This document shows, piece by piece, positions 26,727 through 37,343 of a DNA stretch of 64,000 nt. Each line of letters opens with the position of its first letter. The stretch's first letter is position 1. A program made the position numbers and the translations under genes. Source of the stretch: Inquilinus limosus_F (GTDB lineage Bacteria > Pseudomonadota > Alphaproteobacteria > DSM-16000 > Inquilinaceae); assembly GCF_051487185.1 (NCBI RefSeq), contig NZ_JAHVDK010000014.1, positions 123,357 to 187,356 on the forward strand. Reading direction: 5' to 3'. Under the pieces are notes generated by a model. It had not been told where the DNA came from. It made no database searches and was given only the letters and a program-made list of their open reading frames with translations.

Positions 26727-29567
26727 TCACACCATCCAGTCGGCGTGCTCCACCTGGTCCGGCCGCACGCCGATCAGCGTGACCCGGCTGCCGTCGTCGA
26801 GCTCGACCACCGCGCCCAGCAATCCGGCCTTCACCGTCACGTCGACGCCGGCGGCGATGTCCAGCTTGTCCTGGCGGACGTTGAAGTCAGCGATGATGTC
26901 GTGGCCGTCGCCGTGCCCGAAGGCGAAGACATCCGCGCCGCGGCCGCCGATCAAGAGGTCGCCGCCCGCGCCGCCGGCGATGCGGTCGTTGCCGGCGCCG
27001 CCATAGATCGTGTTGTCGCCGGTGTTGCCGGCGATCTGGGTGTCGGTGTTGCCGGCCCAGGCGATCAGGTCGCGGTCGCCCTGCAGCACGATGCGCTCGA
27101 CCGCATCGTTCGCCTTGACGTTGACCGAGGCCCGGACCTCGTCGAAATCCTCGGTACCCTTGACGATGGCGAAGTTGAACAGGAAGGTCGGCTTGTCGGC
27201 GACGATGATGTTCGGGTTCTCCGGCGTGCCCGGCGCCGGGATGTGCAGCCGCGCCACCGACGGGTCGTGGTCGCTGACCTGGTCGGCGAAGCCGGCATTG
27301 GTGTGGACGATGTCGAACTCCAGCCCGGACTGGTAGACGCCCTCGGTCGCCAGCATGTGGTCGAGCTCCTGGCTGCCGCCCTCGAACACGTAGCTCCAGC
27401 GCTCATTGGCAGGCAGCAGCTCGTCGGCCAGGTCCTTCAGCACATGGCTGCCGTCGTCCTCGCCGCGCAGCACCTTCAGCGGGTCGTTCCAGGAGAACTC
27501 GTTGAGGTCGCCGACCACCATCACCTTGGCGTCGGGATCGGCCGCCAGCCGGCTGTCGACATAGGCGTTGACGATCGCCGCCTGCGCCTCGCGCTGGTCC
27601 TCGCCGCGGTTGATCGGCGGGAAGTCCTCGCCATAGGTGGGCGAGCTGCCGCTCTTCGAGGTGAAGTGGTTGTTCACCAGCGTCACCGTCTCGCCGTTGA
27701 ACACGAAGTCGGCGGCCAGCGGCAGGCGGCTGGCGGCGAAGGCGTCGCCATCCGACAGGTCGGGGTCGGTCAGCGCCTTGACCGAGCCCTCGACCAAGTC
27801 GACCCGCTCCGGATTGTACAGATAGCCGACCCGAATATTGCCGCCGGGCTGGCCGCCCGAGGTGCCGTCCGCCGGCGCCACATCGACATATTCGTAGCGC
27901 GGCCCGCCATGGGCGACGATGGTCTCGATCAGCACCCGCGCGGTCTCGGCCGCCGAGGTGACGCCGGTGATCTCGGCGCCGTCGCTGTCCTGCACCTCCT
28001 GCAGCGCGACGATGTCGGGCGACCCCATATTGCTGACGATCTGCTCGGCCAGGCGGTCGAACTTGCCGCTGCCGACGTCGTCGTCGACATTGTCCGGGTC
28101 CTTGTCCTCGACCAGGTTCACGTCCTCGACCTTGGGATCGAGGTTCTCGAGATTGATCGAGCCGACGGTCAGGTGGTCGCGGTCGCCGGTCAGCGTCGTC
28201 GTCTCCGGCGCCAGCGTGCCGGGCGATTCGACCGTGACCGGCTGGACCGCCTGCACCTCGTACCAGCCGAAATTGTAGTTCACGACGCCCTGCACCGTGC
28301 CCAGCTCGGCACCGATATTGAAGTCGGGCATGAAGCTGCCCAGCAGGTCATCGTCGATCTGGATCCGCTCCGGCTGCTGGTCGGTTTCGGAGATCATGAG
28401 GCCGCCGGCGCCGCTGCGGGTGCCGGTGGCATGGTCGCCGTTGTCGGCCAGGACATAGGCCTCGCCGAAATTGTTGGTCGCGCCGATCACCACCGGGGCC
28501 GGGATGTCGACCAGCATGCCCTCCAGGCTCTCCCAGTAGTCGACGCCGTCATGCCCGGGGTCGAAAACGGTGCGGCCGTCGTCGTCGATCACCTCGGTCG
28601 GCGGGGCGTAGCCGCCGGCGCCGACGCTGACCGCGACCGGCACGGTCTGCTGCACGGCGGAGACCTCGATCTCGGCGCCGGTGATCTCGGTGATCGTCAG
28701 GTTGTGGGTCGAGGCGCCGCCCGGCTTGAACTCGGTGACCGTGCCGGTGACGTCGAGGGTGACGCCGAGCTGCACCTCGGCCGGCACGTTGCCGCTGCCG
28801 GTGAAGACGAAGACGGCGTCCGAGGTCGCGGTGCTGCCGTCACCCTGGGCATCCTGGATGTAGAAGCCGTTGGAAGCGATGGCGGTGACCACGCCGCGGG
28901 TCGCCACCCGATCGCCCTCGAACTCGGAGCGGTGGCCGGCGCCCTGGATCTCGTAGATCGCGCGGAAGTCCGGCGTGTCGTCGGGCACCGGTGCGTTCTC
29001 GGCGCCGGGGGAGTTCAGCGCCTCGCCGGGGGCGGGGGTGCCGGTCTGGCCTGGCAGGCCGGCCAGGTCGAAATCGTTGCGCGTCCAGTCTGAAGCGCTG
29101 TCGGTGTCGGTACCGTCCGGCAGGCGCGAGGCACCGCCGACGGTGATGCCGGCGCCGTCGAAATTCGGGGTCAGCACAGTGGTGCTGTAGAAGCGGTCGC
29201 CGGCGCCGCCGTCGTCGATCGCGACGCCGTCGCCGATCCGGGTCCAGGGCGAGAGGTCGAGCACGCCGTCGTCATTGGCGTCGAGGTCCTGGCCGACCGC
29301 GCCGCTGTAGTTCTCGACCAGCAGCAGCGTGCCGCTGCCGTTCTGCAGCAGGTTCGACTGGAAGCCGCTGCTCCAGTAGCCGTCGGCGTCGGTGGTGCCG
29401 ATCGCGGTGGCGGAGATGATGCGGCCGGTGCCGCCGGCATCGCCCTCGATCTGCACCAGGGTCCAGCCGCTGTAGTCGGCCAGGGCGTCGCCCTTGATCT
29501 CGATGTATTCCGAGCTGTCGGTGCCGGTGTGGTTGGCGACGAATTCGTTGAGCAACGGATCGGCCAT
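26727..29567 (-). CDS. Large RTX-type extracellular nuclease (ExeM/YhcR-like)
   Basis: This 946-residue protein starts at an ATG with GAGGGGGAC upstream. The N-terminus lacks a signal peptide and begins with a lamin-tail domain (LLNEFVANHTGTDSSEYIEIKG, about 4-110). Next is an OB-fold-like segment around 205-260 (RGVVTAIASNGFYIQD), then an endonuclease/exonuclease/phosphatase domain at about 465-770 with LQEVQD, VGDLNEF and SDHDPSVARL metal and catalytic motifs. Gly-Asp calcium-binding repeats follow near 850-880 (GGAGNDRIAGGAGGD, GGRGADVFAFG). The C-terminal end is about 65 residues. RTX repeats without a signal peptide point to type I secretion; no secretion genes are adjacent. Related ExeM enzymes degrade extracellular DNA. 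Confidence 0.9.
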   Translation of the reverse strand: MADPLLNEFVANHTGTDSSEYIEIKGDALADYSGWTLVQIEGDAGGTGRIISATAIGTTDADGYWSSGFQSNLLQNGSGTLLLVENYSGAVGQDLDANDDGVLDLSPWTRIGDGVAIDDGGAGDRFYSTTVLTPNFDGAGITVGGASRLPDGTDTDSASDWTRNDFDLAGLPGQTGTPAPGEALNSPGAENAPVPDDTPDFRAIYEIQGAGHRSEFEGDRVATRGVVTAIASNGFYIQDAQGDGSTATSDAVFVFTGSGNVPAEVQLGVTLDVTGTVTEFKPGGASTHNLTITEITGAEIEVSAVQQTVPVAVSVGAGGYAPPTEVIDDDGRTVFDPGHDGVDYWESLEGMLVDIPAPVVIGATNNFGEAYVLADNGDHATGTRSGAGGLMISETDQQPERIQIDDDLLGSFMPDFNIGAELGTVQGVVNYNFGWYEVQAVQPVTVESPGTLAPETTTLTGDRDHLTVGSINLENLDPKVEDVNLVEDKDPDNVDDDVGSGKFDRLAEQIVSNMGSPDIVALQEVQDSDGAEITGVTSAAETARVLIETIVAHGGPRYEYVDVAPADGTSGGQPGGNIRVGYLYNPERVDLVEGSVKALTDPDLSDGDAFAASRLPLAADFVFNGETVTLVNNHFTSKSGSSPTYGEDFPPINRGEDQREAQAAIVNAYVDSRLAADPDAKVMVVGDLNEFSWNDPLKVLRGEDDGSHVLKDLADELLPANERWSYVFEGGSQELDHMLATEGVYQSGLEFDIVHTNAGFADQVSDHDPSVARLHIPAPGTPENPNIIVADKPTFLFNFAIVKGTEDFDEVRASVNVKANDAVERIVLQGDRDLIAWAGNTDTQIAGNTGDNTIYGGAGNDRIAGGAGGDLLIGGRGADVFAFGHGDGHDIIADFNVRQDKLDIAAGVDVTVKAGLLGAVVELDDGSRVTLIGVRPDQVEHADWMV

Positions 29568-29901
29568 GACGAAGTCCCCCTCTTCATCGGGCAAGGGCCG
29601 AATCCCTTGCCGCTGCCGAAACACCTGTAGGGGGCTTCGGTTGCATCCGTGTGACTCGTGGCGGTCACGGAAGGATGGAGCCGACAATCCGCATAAAAAT
29701 CGTAGCGATTCCGCAGAATATTCTCATGCAATCGCGCCGATTAAGACGCTGGTTTGCGCTTTTGAGTTGATTGCAAATGTGGAATTCAATTTTAGGGCGT
29801 AGGTTGGGTTCGCTTCGGCGAATCCAACATATTCTCGGCATCACTGCTGTCGAATGTTGGTTCGCTCACGCGAACCCAACCTACGAATTCGGTAGAACCC
29901 C
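29568..29901. other. 334-bp intergenic region upstream of the nuclease gene
   Basis: Contains an AT-rich leader (about 29690-29795) that should hold the nuclease promoter, with a perfect 10-bp palindrome AGAATATTCT at 29715-29724, and a REP-like palindrome at 29799-29884. No gene is seen. Confidence 0.6.
29799..29884. repeat. REP-like 86-bp palindrome (GTAGGTTGGGTTCGC family)
   Basis: Outer arms GTAGGTTGGGTTCGC (29799-29813) and GCGAACCCAACCTAC (29870-29884) are exact complements, with inner sub-hairpins (TTCG and TCAC loops) and AATCCAACAT/ATGTTGG arms. It differs in sequence from the GTCATTGCGAG elements. This is the only copy in the window. Confidence 0.85.
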
Positions 29902-30927
29902 TCAATGCGCCGCCGGGTCCGGCACGGTGATGCTGCCGTCGGCGATGGCGCGGCGGGCGGCCTCGACCGCCTCCTCCATGGCCGGGGTGACCAGCGGCCG
30001 GTTGTTCTGGTCGATCGCCCAACCGACCGCGTGCTCGCGCACGCCCAGCGTGACCACGCCGGCCTTCCAGATGCCGGCCCGCATGTCGTCCAGCGAGCGC
30101 AGCACGGCGATGTCGACGCGCTTCAGCATCGAGGTCAGGATGGTGCCGGGCACCACGCCGTTCTGGTTGCTGTCGACGCCGATCGCCAGCCTTTCGGCGT
30201 CCCGCACCGCCTGGAACACGCCGAGATTGGCCTCGCCGGCGACGGCGAAGATCACGTCGGCGCCGCGCTCGATCTCGCCGTGCGCGATCTCAGCCGCCCG
30301 GTCCCGGTCGCGGAAGGCGGCGGCATCGGTGCCGACGAAGTCGGTCAGGGTGGCGATCTCCGGCCGCGTCGCCTTGGCGCCGGCGGCATAGCCCTCGGCG
30401 AATTTGCGCATCAGCGGGATGTCGGCAGCGCCGACGAAGCCGATCGTGCCGGTCTTCGAGGCCAGGGCCGCCAGCACGCCGACCAGATAGGCGCCCTCCT
30501 GCTCGCGGAACACGATCGACCGGATGTTCGGCCCCTCGGCGACGCCGTCGACCAGGACGAAGCGGATGTCCGGATGGGCTGCGGCCGCCGCCTTCACCGC
30601 GTCGGCGTAGTAGAAGCCGACCGCGATGACCAGGGTGGCGCCCTGCCGGATCAGGCTGTCCGCCGCGGCGGCGAAGTCGTCGACCTTCTGCAGCTCGGCC
30701 TCGAGATAGGCCTCGCCGGTCTCGTTGCGGAAGAACTCCAGCGCGTGCAGCGCGCCCTCGTTGAAGCCGCCGTCCCGCTTGTCGCCAAGGGCATAGACGA
30801 CGCCCGGCTTGACCGACGCCTCGTCGCCGGCGCCGCGCATCATCCCGTCCGGATCGGCGGCGGCCATCACGGTCAGCCCGGCCACGGCCAGGCTGGCGCT
30901 GGCGAGAAAGCGGCGGCGGTGGATCAT
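29902..30927 (-). CDS. BMP-family ABC transporter substrate-binding protein
   Basis: This 341-residue periplasmic protein of the basic-membrane-protein (Med/PnrA-like) family binds nucleosides or other small ligands. The N-terminus MIHRRRFLASASLAVAG fits a Tat-like signal peptide. Family segments are the DGGFNEGALHALE region, ATLVIAVGFYYADAV, FREQEGAYLVGVLAA, GTIGFVGAADIPL and IGVDSNQNG. No permease or ATPase gene of this type is adjacent, so it is an orphan here. The ligand is not evident. Confidence 0.87.
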   Translation of the reverse strand: MIHRRRFLASASLAVAGLTVMAAADPDGMMRGAGDEASVKPGVVYALGDKRDGGFNEGALHALEFFRNETGEAYLEAELQKVDDFAAAADSLIRQGATLVIAVGFYYADAVKAAAAAHPDIRFVLVDGVAEGPNIRSIVFREQEGAYLVGVLAALASKTGTIGFVGAADIPLMRKFAEGYAAGAKATRPEIATLTDFVGTDAAAFRDRDRAAEIAHGEIERGADVIFAVAGEANLGVFQAVRDAERLAIGVDSNQNGVVPGTILTSMLKRVDIAVLRSLDDMRAGIWKAGVVTLGVREHAVGWAIDQNNRPLVTPAMEEAVEAARRAIADGSITVPDPAAH

Positions 30928-31064
30928 TTCCGTCTCCGGACGGCAAAGGCGGCGTGACGGGCGCTGAACGGCCCGCGGCTCCGGAGATGGACGTGTTAAG
31001 GTTCGGTTACAAGAGCGCGCTGTGCAGGGGTCGTCTGCCGCGAGGGCAGGGACCGGGCCGCGGT

Positions 31065-31838
31065 TCAGGCCGCGCGATCCTTCAGCGCCATCAGGCGGAT
31101 GCCGGCCCGTTCCAGCCGCTCGCGGATGCGGCGGGCGATGCCGACCGCGCCCGGCGTGTCGCCATGGACGCAGACCGTGTCGACCGGCACCGGAATGCGC
31201 TTGCCGCTGCGGCTGGTGACCGCCTGCTCCTCGACCATGCGCAGCACCCGTTCGGCCGCCAGATCGGCGTCGTGGATCACCGACCCCGCGATCTTGCGCG
31301 AGGTCAGGGTGCCGTCATCCTCATAGGTGCGGTCGGCGAAGACCTCGCGCACCACCGGCAGCCCCAGCTCCAGCGCCGCGCGCTCCAGCGCCGTGCCGGG
31401 CAGGACCATATAGGCCAGGGTCGGGTCGACCGACTTGATGGCCCGGCCGATCGCCAGCGCCAGGGCGTCGTCGACCATCGCCATGTTGCTCAGCGCGCCA
31501 TGCGCCTTGACATGGGTGACGCGGTGGCCGACGGCCTTGGCCATGCCCTGGATGGCGCCGATCTGGTAGACGACATGGGCCTCGATGTCCTCCGGCGTCT
31601 CGCCCTGGATGACGCGGCGGCCGAAGCCCCAGAGGTCGAGGAAGCCGGGATGGGCGCCGACGCCGATGCCCCGGTCGCGCGCCAGGGTCAGGGTCCGCCG
31701 CATCACGATCGGGTCGCCGGCGTGGAAGCCGCAGGCGACATTGGCCGAGGTGACGATCTCCAGCATCGCCGCGTCGTCGCCCATCTCCCAGGCGCCGAAG
31801 CCTTCGCCCATGTCGCAGTTCAGATCGACGCTCGCCAT
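31065..31838 (-). CDS. pxpA: LamB/YcsF family protein, 5-oxoprolinase subunit A
   Basis: PxpA works with PxpB and PxpC in ATP-dependent opening of 5-oxoproline to glutamate. I use the ATG at 31838 (257 aa), the family start: VDLNCDMGEGFGAWEMGDD. Other family segments are NVACGFHAGDP, GAHPGFLDLWGFGRR and VCVHGDTPGAVGIARR. The usual partner genes pxpB and pxpC are not adjacent, so the full enzyme must be encoded elsewhere or this is a stand-alone paralogue. Confidence 0.9.
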   Translation of the reverse strand: MASVDLNCDMGEGFGAWEMGDDAAMLEIVTSANVACGFHAGDPIVMRRTLTLARDRGIGVGAHPGFLDLWGFGRRVIQGETPEDIEAHVVYQIGAIQGMAKAVGHRVTHVKAHGALSNMAMVDDALALAIGRAIKSVDPTLAYMVLPGTALERAALELGLPVVREVFADRTYEDDGTLTSRKIAGSVIHDADLAAERVLRMVEEQAVTSRSGKRIPVPVDTVCVHGDTPGAVGIARRIRERLERAGIRLMALKDRAA

Positions 31839-32164
31839 GGATACAGTCCCGAAGTCGCTGTTCCTCGATGCCCCATCTATGGACCTGGACGGCGTCGGCG
31901 GCAACCACCAGCCCGGTGGCATCACCGACCGAAGATGCTCCGCAGTGCGGAGGCGCCGGAGCTTGAATTCAGAGCGGCCACGCCAGGTTCCGCGAAACTA
32001 TGACATAATCATTACAATTTTCCTGTTGTGTGAACGAAGTCCTGATGTCATAGATGGTTCTCAAATCTGCAGGATTGAGCGCTCCAGAACTTCGGTGAAC
32101 ACCGTTCTGTCGCTGATCGAAGAGTCTGTCGATCAGCGACCGGATCTGTATTCGGGAGGGGCTG
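31839..32164. other. 326-bp divergent intergenic region with AT-rich core
   Basis: Lies between pxpA (leftward) and the 1114-residue protein gene (rightward). It contains an AT-rich stretch (about 31995-32060), 8-bp inverted arms TATGACAT (31999-32006) and ATGTCATA (32045-32052), and the leader hairpin at 32109-32140. No small gene is convincing. Confidence 0.6.
32109..32140 (+). promoter_or_regulatory. Perfect 12-bp leader hairpin before the LysM protein gene
   Basis: GTCGCTGATCGA and TCGATCAGCGAC are exact complements around an 8-nt loop (AGAGTCTG). The hairpin ends 14 nt before GGGAGGGG, the ribosome-binding region, and 24 nt before the ATG at 32165. There is no T run, so it is not a terminator. 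A regulator site or an RNA element affecting translation is possible. Confidence 0.7.
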
Positions 32165-35100
32165 ATGACGACTATTGCGGGATTGCAGGACCGTGGCCCT
32201 TCGCAGACGGAGCGGTTCAGGCACAACATCTCCGCCACGCTCTGGAACCAGACCCTGGACCGGAACAGACAGGGCCCGGGGACGGTCGTCCCGGCCTACA
32301 ACGCGGCGCCGGGGAAGGAGCCGGTGGAGGCGCTCGACGGCAGCAACCCGGCGAACAAGAGTACCGACGGCCAGATCACATACCGGGCCCAGCAGGGCGA
32401 CAACCTGACCGAGATCGCGCGGGGCCTGGGCTATGACGAAAATCTCGACCCCGCCGTGGCGCAGCGCCTCGGCTTCGACCCGGACCGGGACTATGCCGAG
32501 CAGTACGCCGAGCTGCTGACCCGGTTCAATCCCGAGCTGGAGGCCGATCCGGACGGCCTGCCCGAGACCCATGTCATCACCATCCTCAGCGACGAGCGGG
32601 TGGAGCGGCTGCAGGACATCTCCGAGATCGCGGGCGACGCAGAGTCGGTCGAGGACCTGCCCCAGGCCAAGCAGAACGAGCTGCAGGATCTGATCGACGC
32701 GGATCTGGCCCTGGTCGCCGGGACGATGGACCAGGAGGATTTCGAGGCAACCCTGGAAGAGCGCGCGGCCCATCTGCGCGCCGTGCTGCCGCAGACGGAA
32801 GGACTGGCCGATCTGGTCGATTCCCGGGCCGAGGATCTCCGGGCGAGCATGAACGTGCTGTTCAACGGCCTGCGCGACAGCGCCGCGCAGGCCTTGGAAA
32901 GCGGTGACTGGAGCGCGTTCCAGGGCGATGTCGAGGAGGCGCTGCGGAGCAGAATCTATCCGCACCCGCAGGCCCAGACTGCCGATTTCGACCCGGATCA
33001 GGAGGCCGCGGAGTTCATCGCCGAGCTGTCCTTCTACGGCCCGATGGATCCCGACACGCTGGAGGTCGACGCAGGCTACCTCGCCGCGCTCGAGGCGGCG
33101 CGCCACCAGGTGATGGTGACCGATCCGGCCAGTCAGGTGACCGACGGGAACTCGCTCGAAGTGACCCTGACCGGCGTGCCGGCCGACCGGGCCGACCAGA
33201 TCCTGGTCGAGCTGTCGGAGATGCCGGCGACGGGAACCTACGAGGACAAAGAGAACCCGCCGACCTCGCGGCTGGCGGAGATCGTCTATCCGCTGCGCCA
33301 TCTTTCTTCTAACGGAGGTCTCTCGGACGAGGCGGAGGAGCTGATCGGCAACCTGAACGTCGTCGCGACCCAGGCGGGGGCCTCCGCCCCCGTCGGCGAC
33401 GACGGCCGCATGCAGATCAGCGAGGGTGTTTCGCGCCTCGCGACCCTGATGGCGGACGCGAACACCGGCGGCTTCGACCGGGAGGCGCCCACGGCGTGGG
33501 GCGGCGACATCGTGCTGCGCACCGCCATTGCCGACAGCATCAGCCACGGCGACGGCGCGACCCTGGCGGTCGCCATGGCGGCGCATTATGCGGAGGACGG
33601 CTGGGCCGACGCGGCCGATGCCATGCTCCACACCGTGGCCTCCGGCGTCGAAAACCTGACGCCGGAGGCGCGGGAGGCGACCGAGGAGTACGGGCGCCTG
33701 ATCGGCGATCCCCAATGGGCCGGCAGCTATCTGGAGGGGCTGCGGGACGAGGAGGAACTGGCCGACGCCATCCAGACCGTCCAGGACGGCAAGCTCGAGG
33801 ACAATCCAGAGACGGTCGCCAGATTCGAGCGGCTCTTCGCCGGCGCCATGTCCACGGACGCGGTCCTGGAAGCGCTGCCGGAGTCCCTGCGGCACCTGGA
33901 AGGCGAGGACCTGGAAGGCTATGAGCGCCTGACGGATGCCAAGGGGGATCTGCGCCATCTCCTCGTCGGCAGCGAGGATGACGGAGACGATGCTCCGGCA
34001 CCGATGGTCCAGGTCGCCATGGCGGGAATGTCGGCGCCGCCGGAGGCCCTGACGCTGGCGGAGGTGGAGCGGCAGCTGCAGGACATCCCGGAGTTCGAGC
34101 AGTATGCGACGCTCTACCAGGACATCTCCGACACCGAATTCGATGCCGTGTTCGGAGACGTCCTGGACACCTACGACCGGATCCAGCGGCAGCTGGACGA
34201 CCCGGATGCGGACATCATCGAGCTGCCTCCCGGCATGACGTCCCTGCCGCCCACCGTCCAGGAGGTGCTGGACGGGCTGGAGGGCAAGGACCGGGCGGAG
34301 GCGCTGGACGCCCTGCGCGACGAGCCGGTGCAGGGCGCGGCGCTGCTGATGACGCTGGAGGCGCTGGAGAACAGCCAGCCCAACGGCCCCAGCGGCGGCT
34401 TCGTCTCGCGCGAGATCAAGAATTCGGGCCTGCTGGTGTCCACCGTTCTGGCGCCGCCGTCGCCGATCACGCAGGCCATCGCCGACCGCGTGAATGCAGC
34501 CGGCGGCGGGGCGGAGCCGCGGGAGGGGCTGCTCGGCCGCCGGGCCGCGGCGATTCCCTCTGCGGGGATCAGCGGCGCGCTGAACATCTGGGGTGTCCGC
34601 GAATTCGCGGCGTCCGACCGACCCGACGACAAGGCCTGGGCGGCGGTTTTCGGCCTCCTGGCCGGCATGGACGTGTCGCGTGGGGCCGCGGCCGGCATCC
34701 AGAGCCTCCTGATCCCGCAGGGGCGGCATGTCCGGCCGGCCACCGGCCTTCCCAGCCTGTTCAACCAGGGTGGACGGCTGGATCGCATGACCCGGTTCGG
34801 TTACGTCGATGGGCCGGGCGTCTATCGCACCCTGGGCACGGCGTCCTCGGTCCTCACCGCGGGAGTCGCCGCCTGGACGGCGACCATCGAGTTCTCGAAC
34901 GGCAATTATCTCGGCGGAGGCGTCTGGACCACGATGGGCCTCGCATCCGTCGCCACGGTTGCGTTCGCGGGCACATCCTGGGCCGGCCCGGTGGGATGGG
35001 CTGCCGCCGCCGTCTGGCTGGCCGGCGCCAGCATCCTGCACTGGCAGTCCAGCGAGAAGCAGCGCGAGTATTTCGAGGGGGACACGCGGGCGATCCTGGC

Positions 35101-35509
35101 CAATCTCGATCCGCCGGTGGATCCGGAGCGCGCCGAGATCCTGGCCGAGGGCCGGGACGATTTCGGCGCCTCCGACGAGGCGATGGGGCGGCCGCTGTTC
35201 CCGCTGCTCGAGCAGCTGGCCGAATATCGCGGCTACGACACCCCAGAGGAGAAGCGGGAGTTCTTCGACTACATCCTCTACAACGAGGAGGCGCTGCCCA
35301 ACGACATGCTGCGGGAGCTGGCGGACCGCACCACGAACTCGATGATGGTGGACATCGACGACGACAGCTACATCGTCGACACCGAGGTCCACACCTACAC
35401 CTGGTATCCGACGACTATCTCGCAGCTGAGCGACTGGATCGACGGTGTCCCGAGGGACGACATCGGTTCGACCAATCCCGGCATCAGGCTGCCGCCGCGC
35501 AGGAATTGA
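32165..35509 (+). CDS. Large LysM-domain protein of unknown function
   Basis: This 1114-residue acidic protein starts at an ATG with GGGAGGGG close upstream. There is no signal peptide. Residues 65-140 form a LysM-like domain (ITYRAQQGDNLTEIARGLGYD, then LLTRFNPEL...THVITI), interrupted by an insert. Residues 140-880 are mostly helical, soluble and unassigned. Residues 890-960 hold two or three hydrophobic helices rich in Gly/Ala (LTAGVAAWTATIEF, LASVATVAFAGTSWAGPVGW), resembling a membrane hairpin. The C-terminal 150 residues are soluble again. Codon use matches the host. A cytoplasm-synthesised, export-dependent effector or surface protein is inference; no secretion genes or immunity-like small gene sit beside it. 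I do not recognise a characterised family. Confidence 0.75.
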   Translation: MTTIAGLQDRGPSQTERFRHNISATLWNQTLDRNRQGPGTVVPAYNAAPGKEPVEALDGSNPANKSTDGQITYRAQQGDNLTEIARGLGYDENLDPAVAQRLGFDPDRDYAEQYAELLTRFNPELEADPDGLPETHVITILSDERVERLQDISEIAGDAESVEDLPQAKQNELQDLIDADLALVAGTMDQEDFEATLEERAAHLRAVLPQTEGLADLVDSRAEDLRASMNVLFNGLRDSAAQALESGDWSAFQGDVEEALRSRIYPHPQAQTADFDPDQEAAEFIAELSFYGPMDPDTLEVDAGYLAALEAARHQVMVTDPASQVTDGNSLEVTLTGVPADRADQILVELSEMPATGTYEDKENPPTSRLAEIVYPLRHLSSNGGLSDEAEELIGNLNVVATQAGASAPVGDDGRMQISEGVSRLATLMADANTGGFDREAPTAWGGDIVLRTAIADSISHGDGATLAVAMAAHYAEDGWADAADAMLHTVASGVENLTPEAREATEEYGRLIGDPQWAGSYLEGLRDEEELADAIQTVQDGKLEDNPETVARFERLFAGAMSTDAVLEALPESLRHLEGEDLEGYERLTDAKGDLRHLLVGSEDDGDDAPAPMVQVAMAGMSAPPEALTLAEVERQLQDIPEFEQYATLYQDISDTEFDAVFGDVLDTYDRIQRQLDDPDADIIELPPGMTSLPPTVQEVLDGLEGKDRAEALDALRDEPVQGAALLMTLEALENSQPNGPSGGFVSREIKNSGLLVSTVLAPPSPITQAIADRVNAAGGGAEPREGLLGRRAAAIPSAGISGALNIWGVREFAASDRPDDKAWAAVFGLLAGMDVSRGAAAGIQSLLIPQGRHVRPATGLPSLFNQGGRLDRMTRFGYVDGPGVYRTLGTASSVLTAGVAAWTATIEFSNGNYLGGGVWTTMGLASVATVAFAGTSWAGPVGWAAAAVWLAGASILHWQSSEKQREYFEGDTRAILANLDPPVDPERAEILAEGRDDFGASDEAMGRPLFPLLEQLAEYRGYDTPEEKREFFDYILYNEEALPNDMLRELADRTTNSMMVDIDDDSYIVDTEVHTYTWYPTTISQLSDWIDGVPRDDIGSTNPGIRLPPRRN

Positions 35510-35555
35510 CCGGCTGACGGCGGACGCGGAGGCGCGGCTTAGGCCGGCGGCTCTT

Positions 35556-35580
35556 GGGAGTGGTCTTCCGGCCCACTCCC
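35556..35580. terminator. Possible terminator hairpin after the LysM protein gene
   Basis: GGGAGTGG / CCACTCCC form an 8-bp stem with a 9-nt loop, 47 nt after the stop codon. There is no clear T run, so intrinsic termination is uncertain. The next element is a palindromic repeat. Confidence 0.4.
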
Positions 35581-35664
35581 GTCATCGCGAGGCGCACAGC
35601 GCCGTGGCGATCCAGGGGCCGGTGCCGCTGGATGGCCACGCCCCTTCGGGGCTCGCCATGACGG
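35579..35664. repeat. Interspersed palindromic repeat, copy 3
   Basis: Begins CCGTCATCGCGAGGCG and ends GGCTCGCCATGACGG, with inner GCGATCCAGG and CTGGATGGCC. Like copy 1 it has the variant GGGCC...GGTGCCGCTGGAT core. It lies between convergent genes. Confidence 0.85.
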
Positions 35665-35687
35665 GTTAACGTTTCGGGCCGCCGGTA

Positions 35688-37339
<1,652 letters not shown>

Positions 37340-37343
<4 letters not shown>

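Noticed and set aside
32048..35392. Long open frame on the minus strand opposite the LysM protein gene
   Set aside because: It is a GC-rich shadow frame: repetitive Arg/Gly/Asp composition, no ribosome site, no family motifs. The plus-strand frame has a ribosome site, domain structure and normal codon use.
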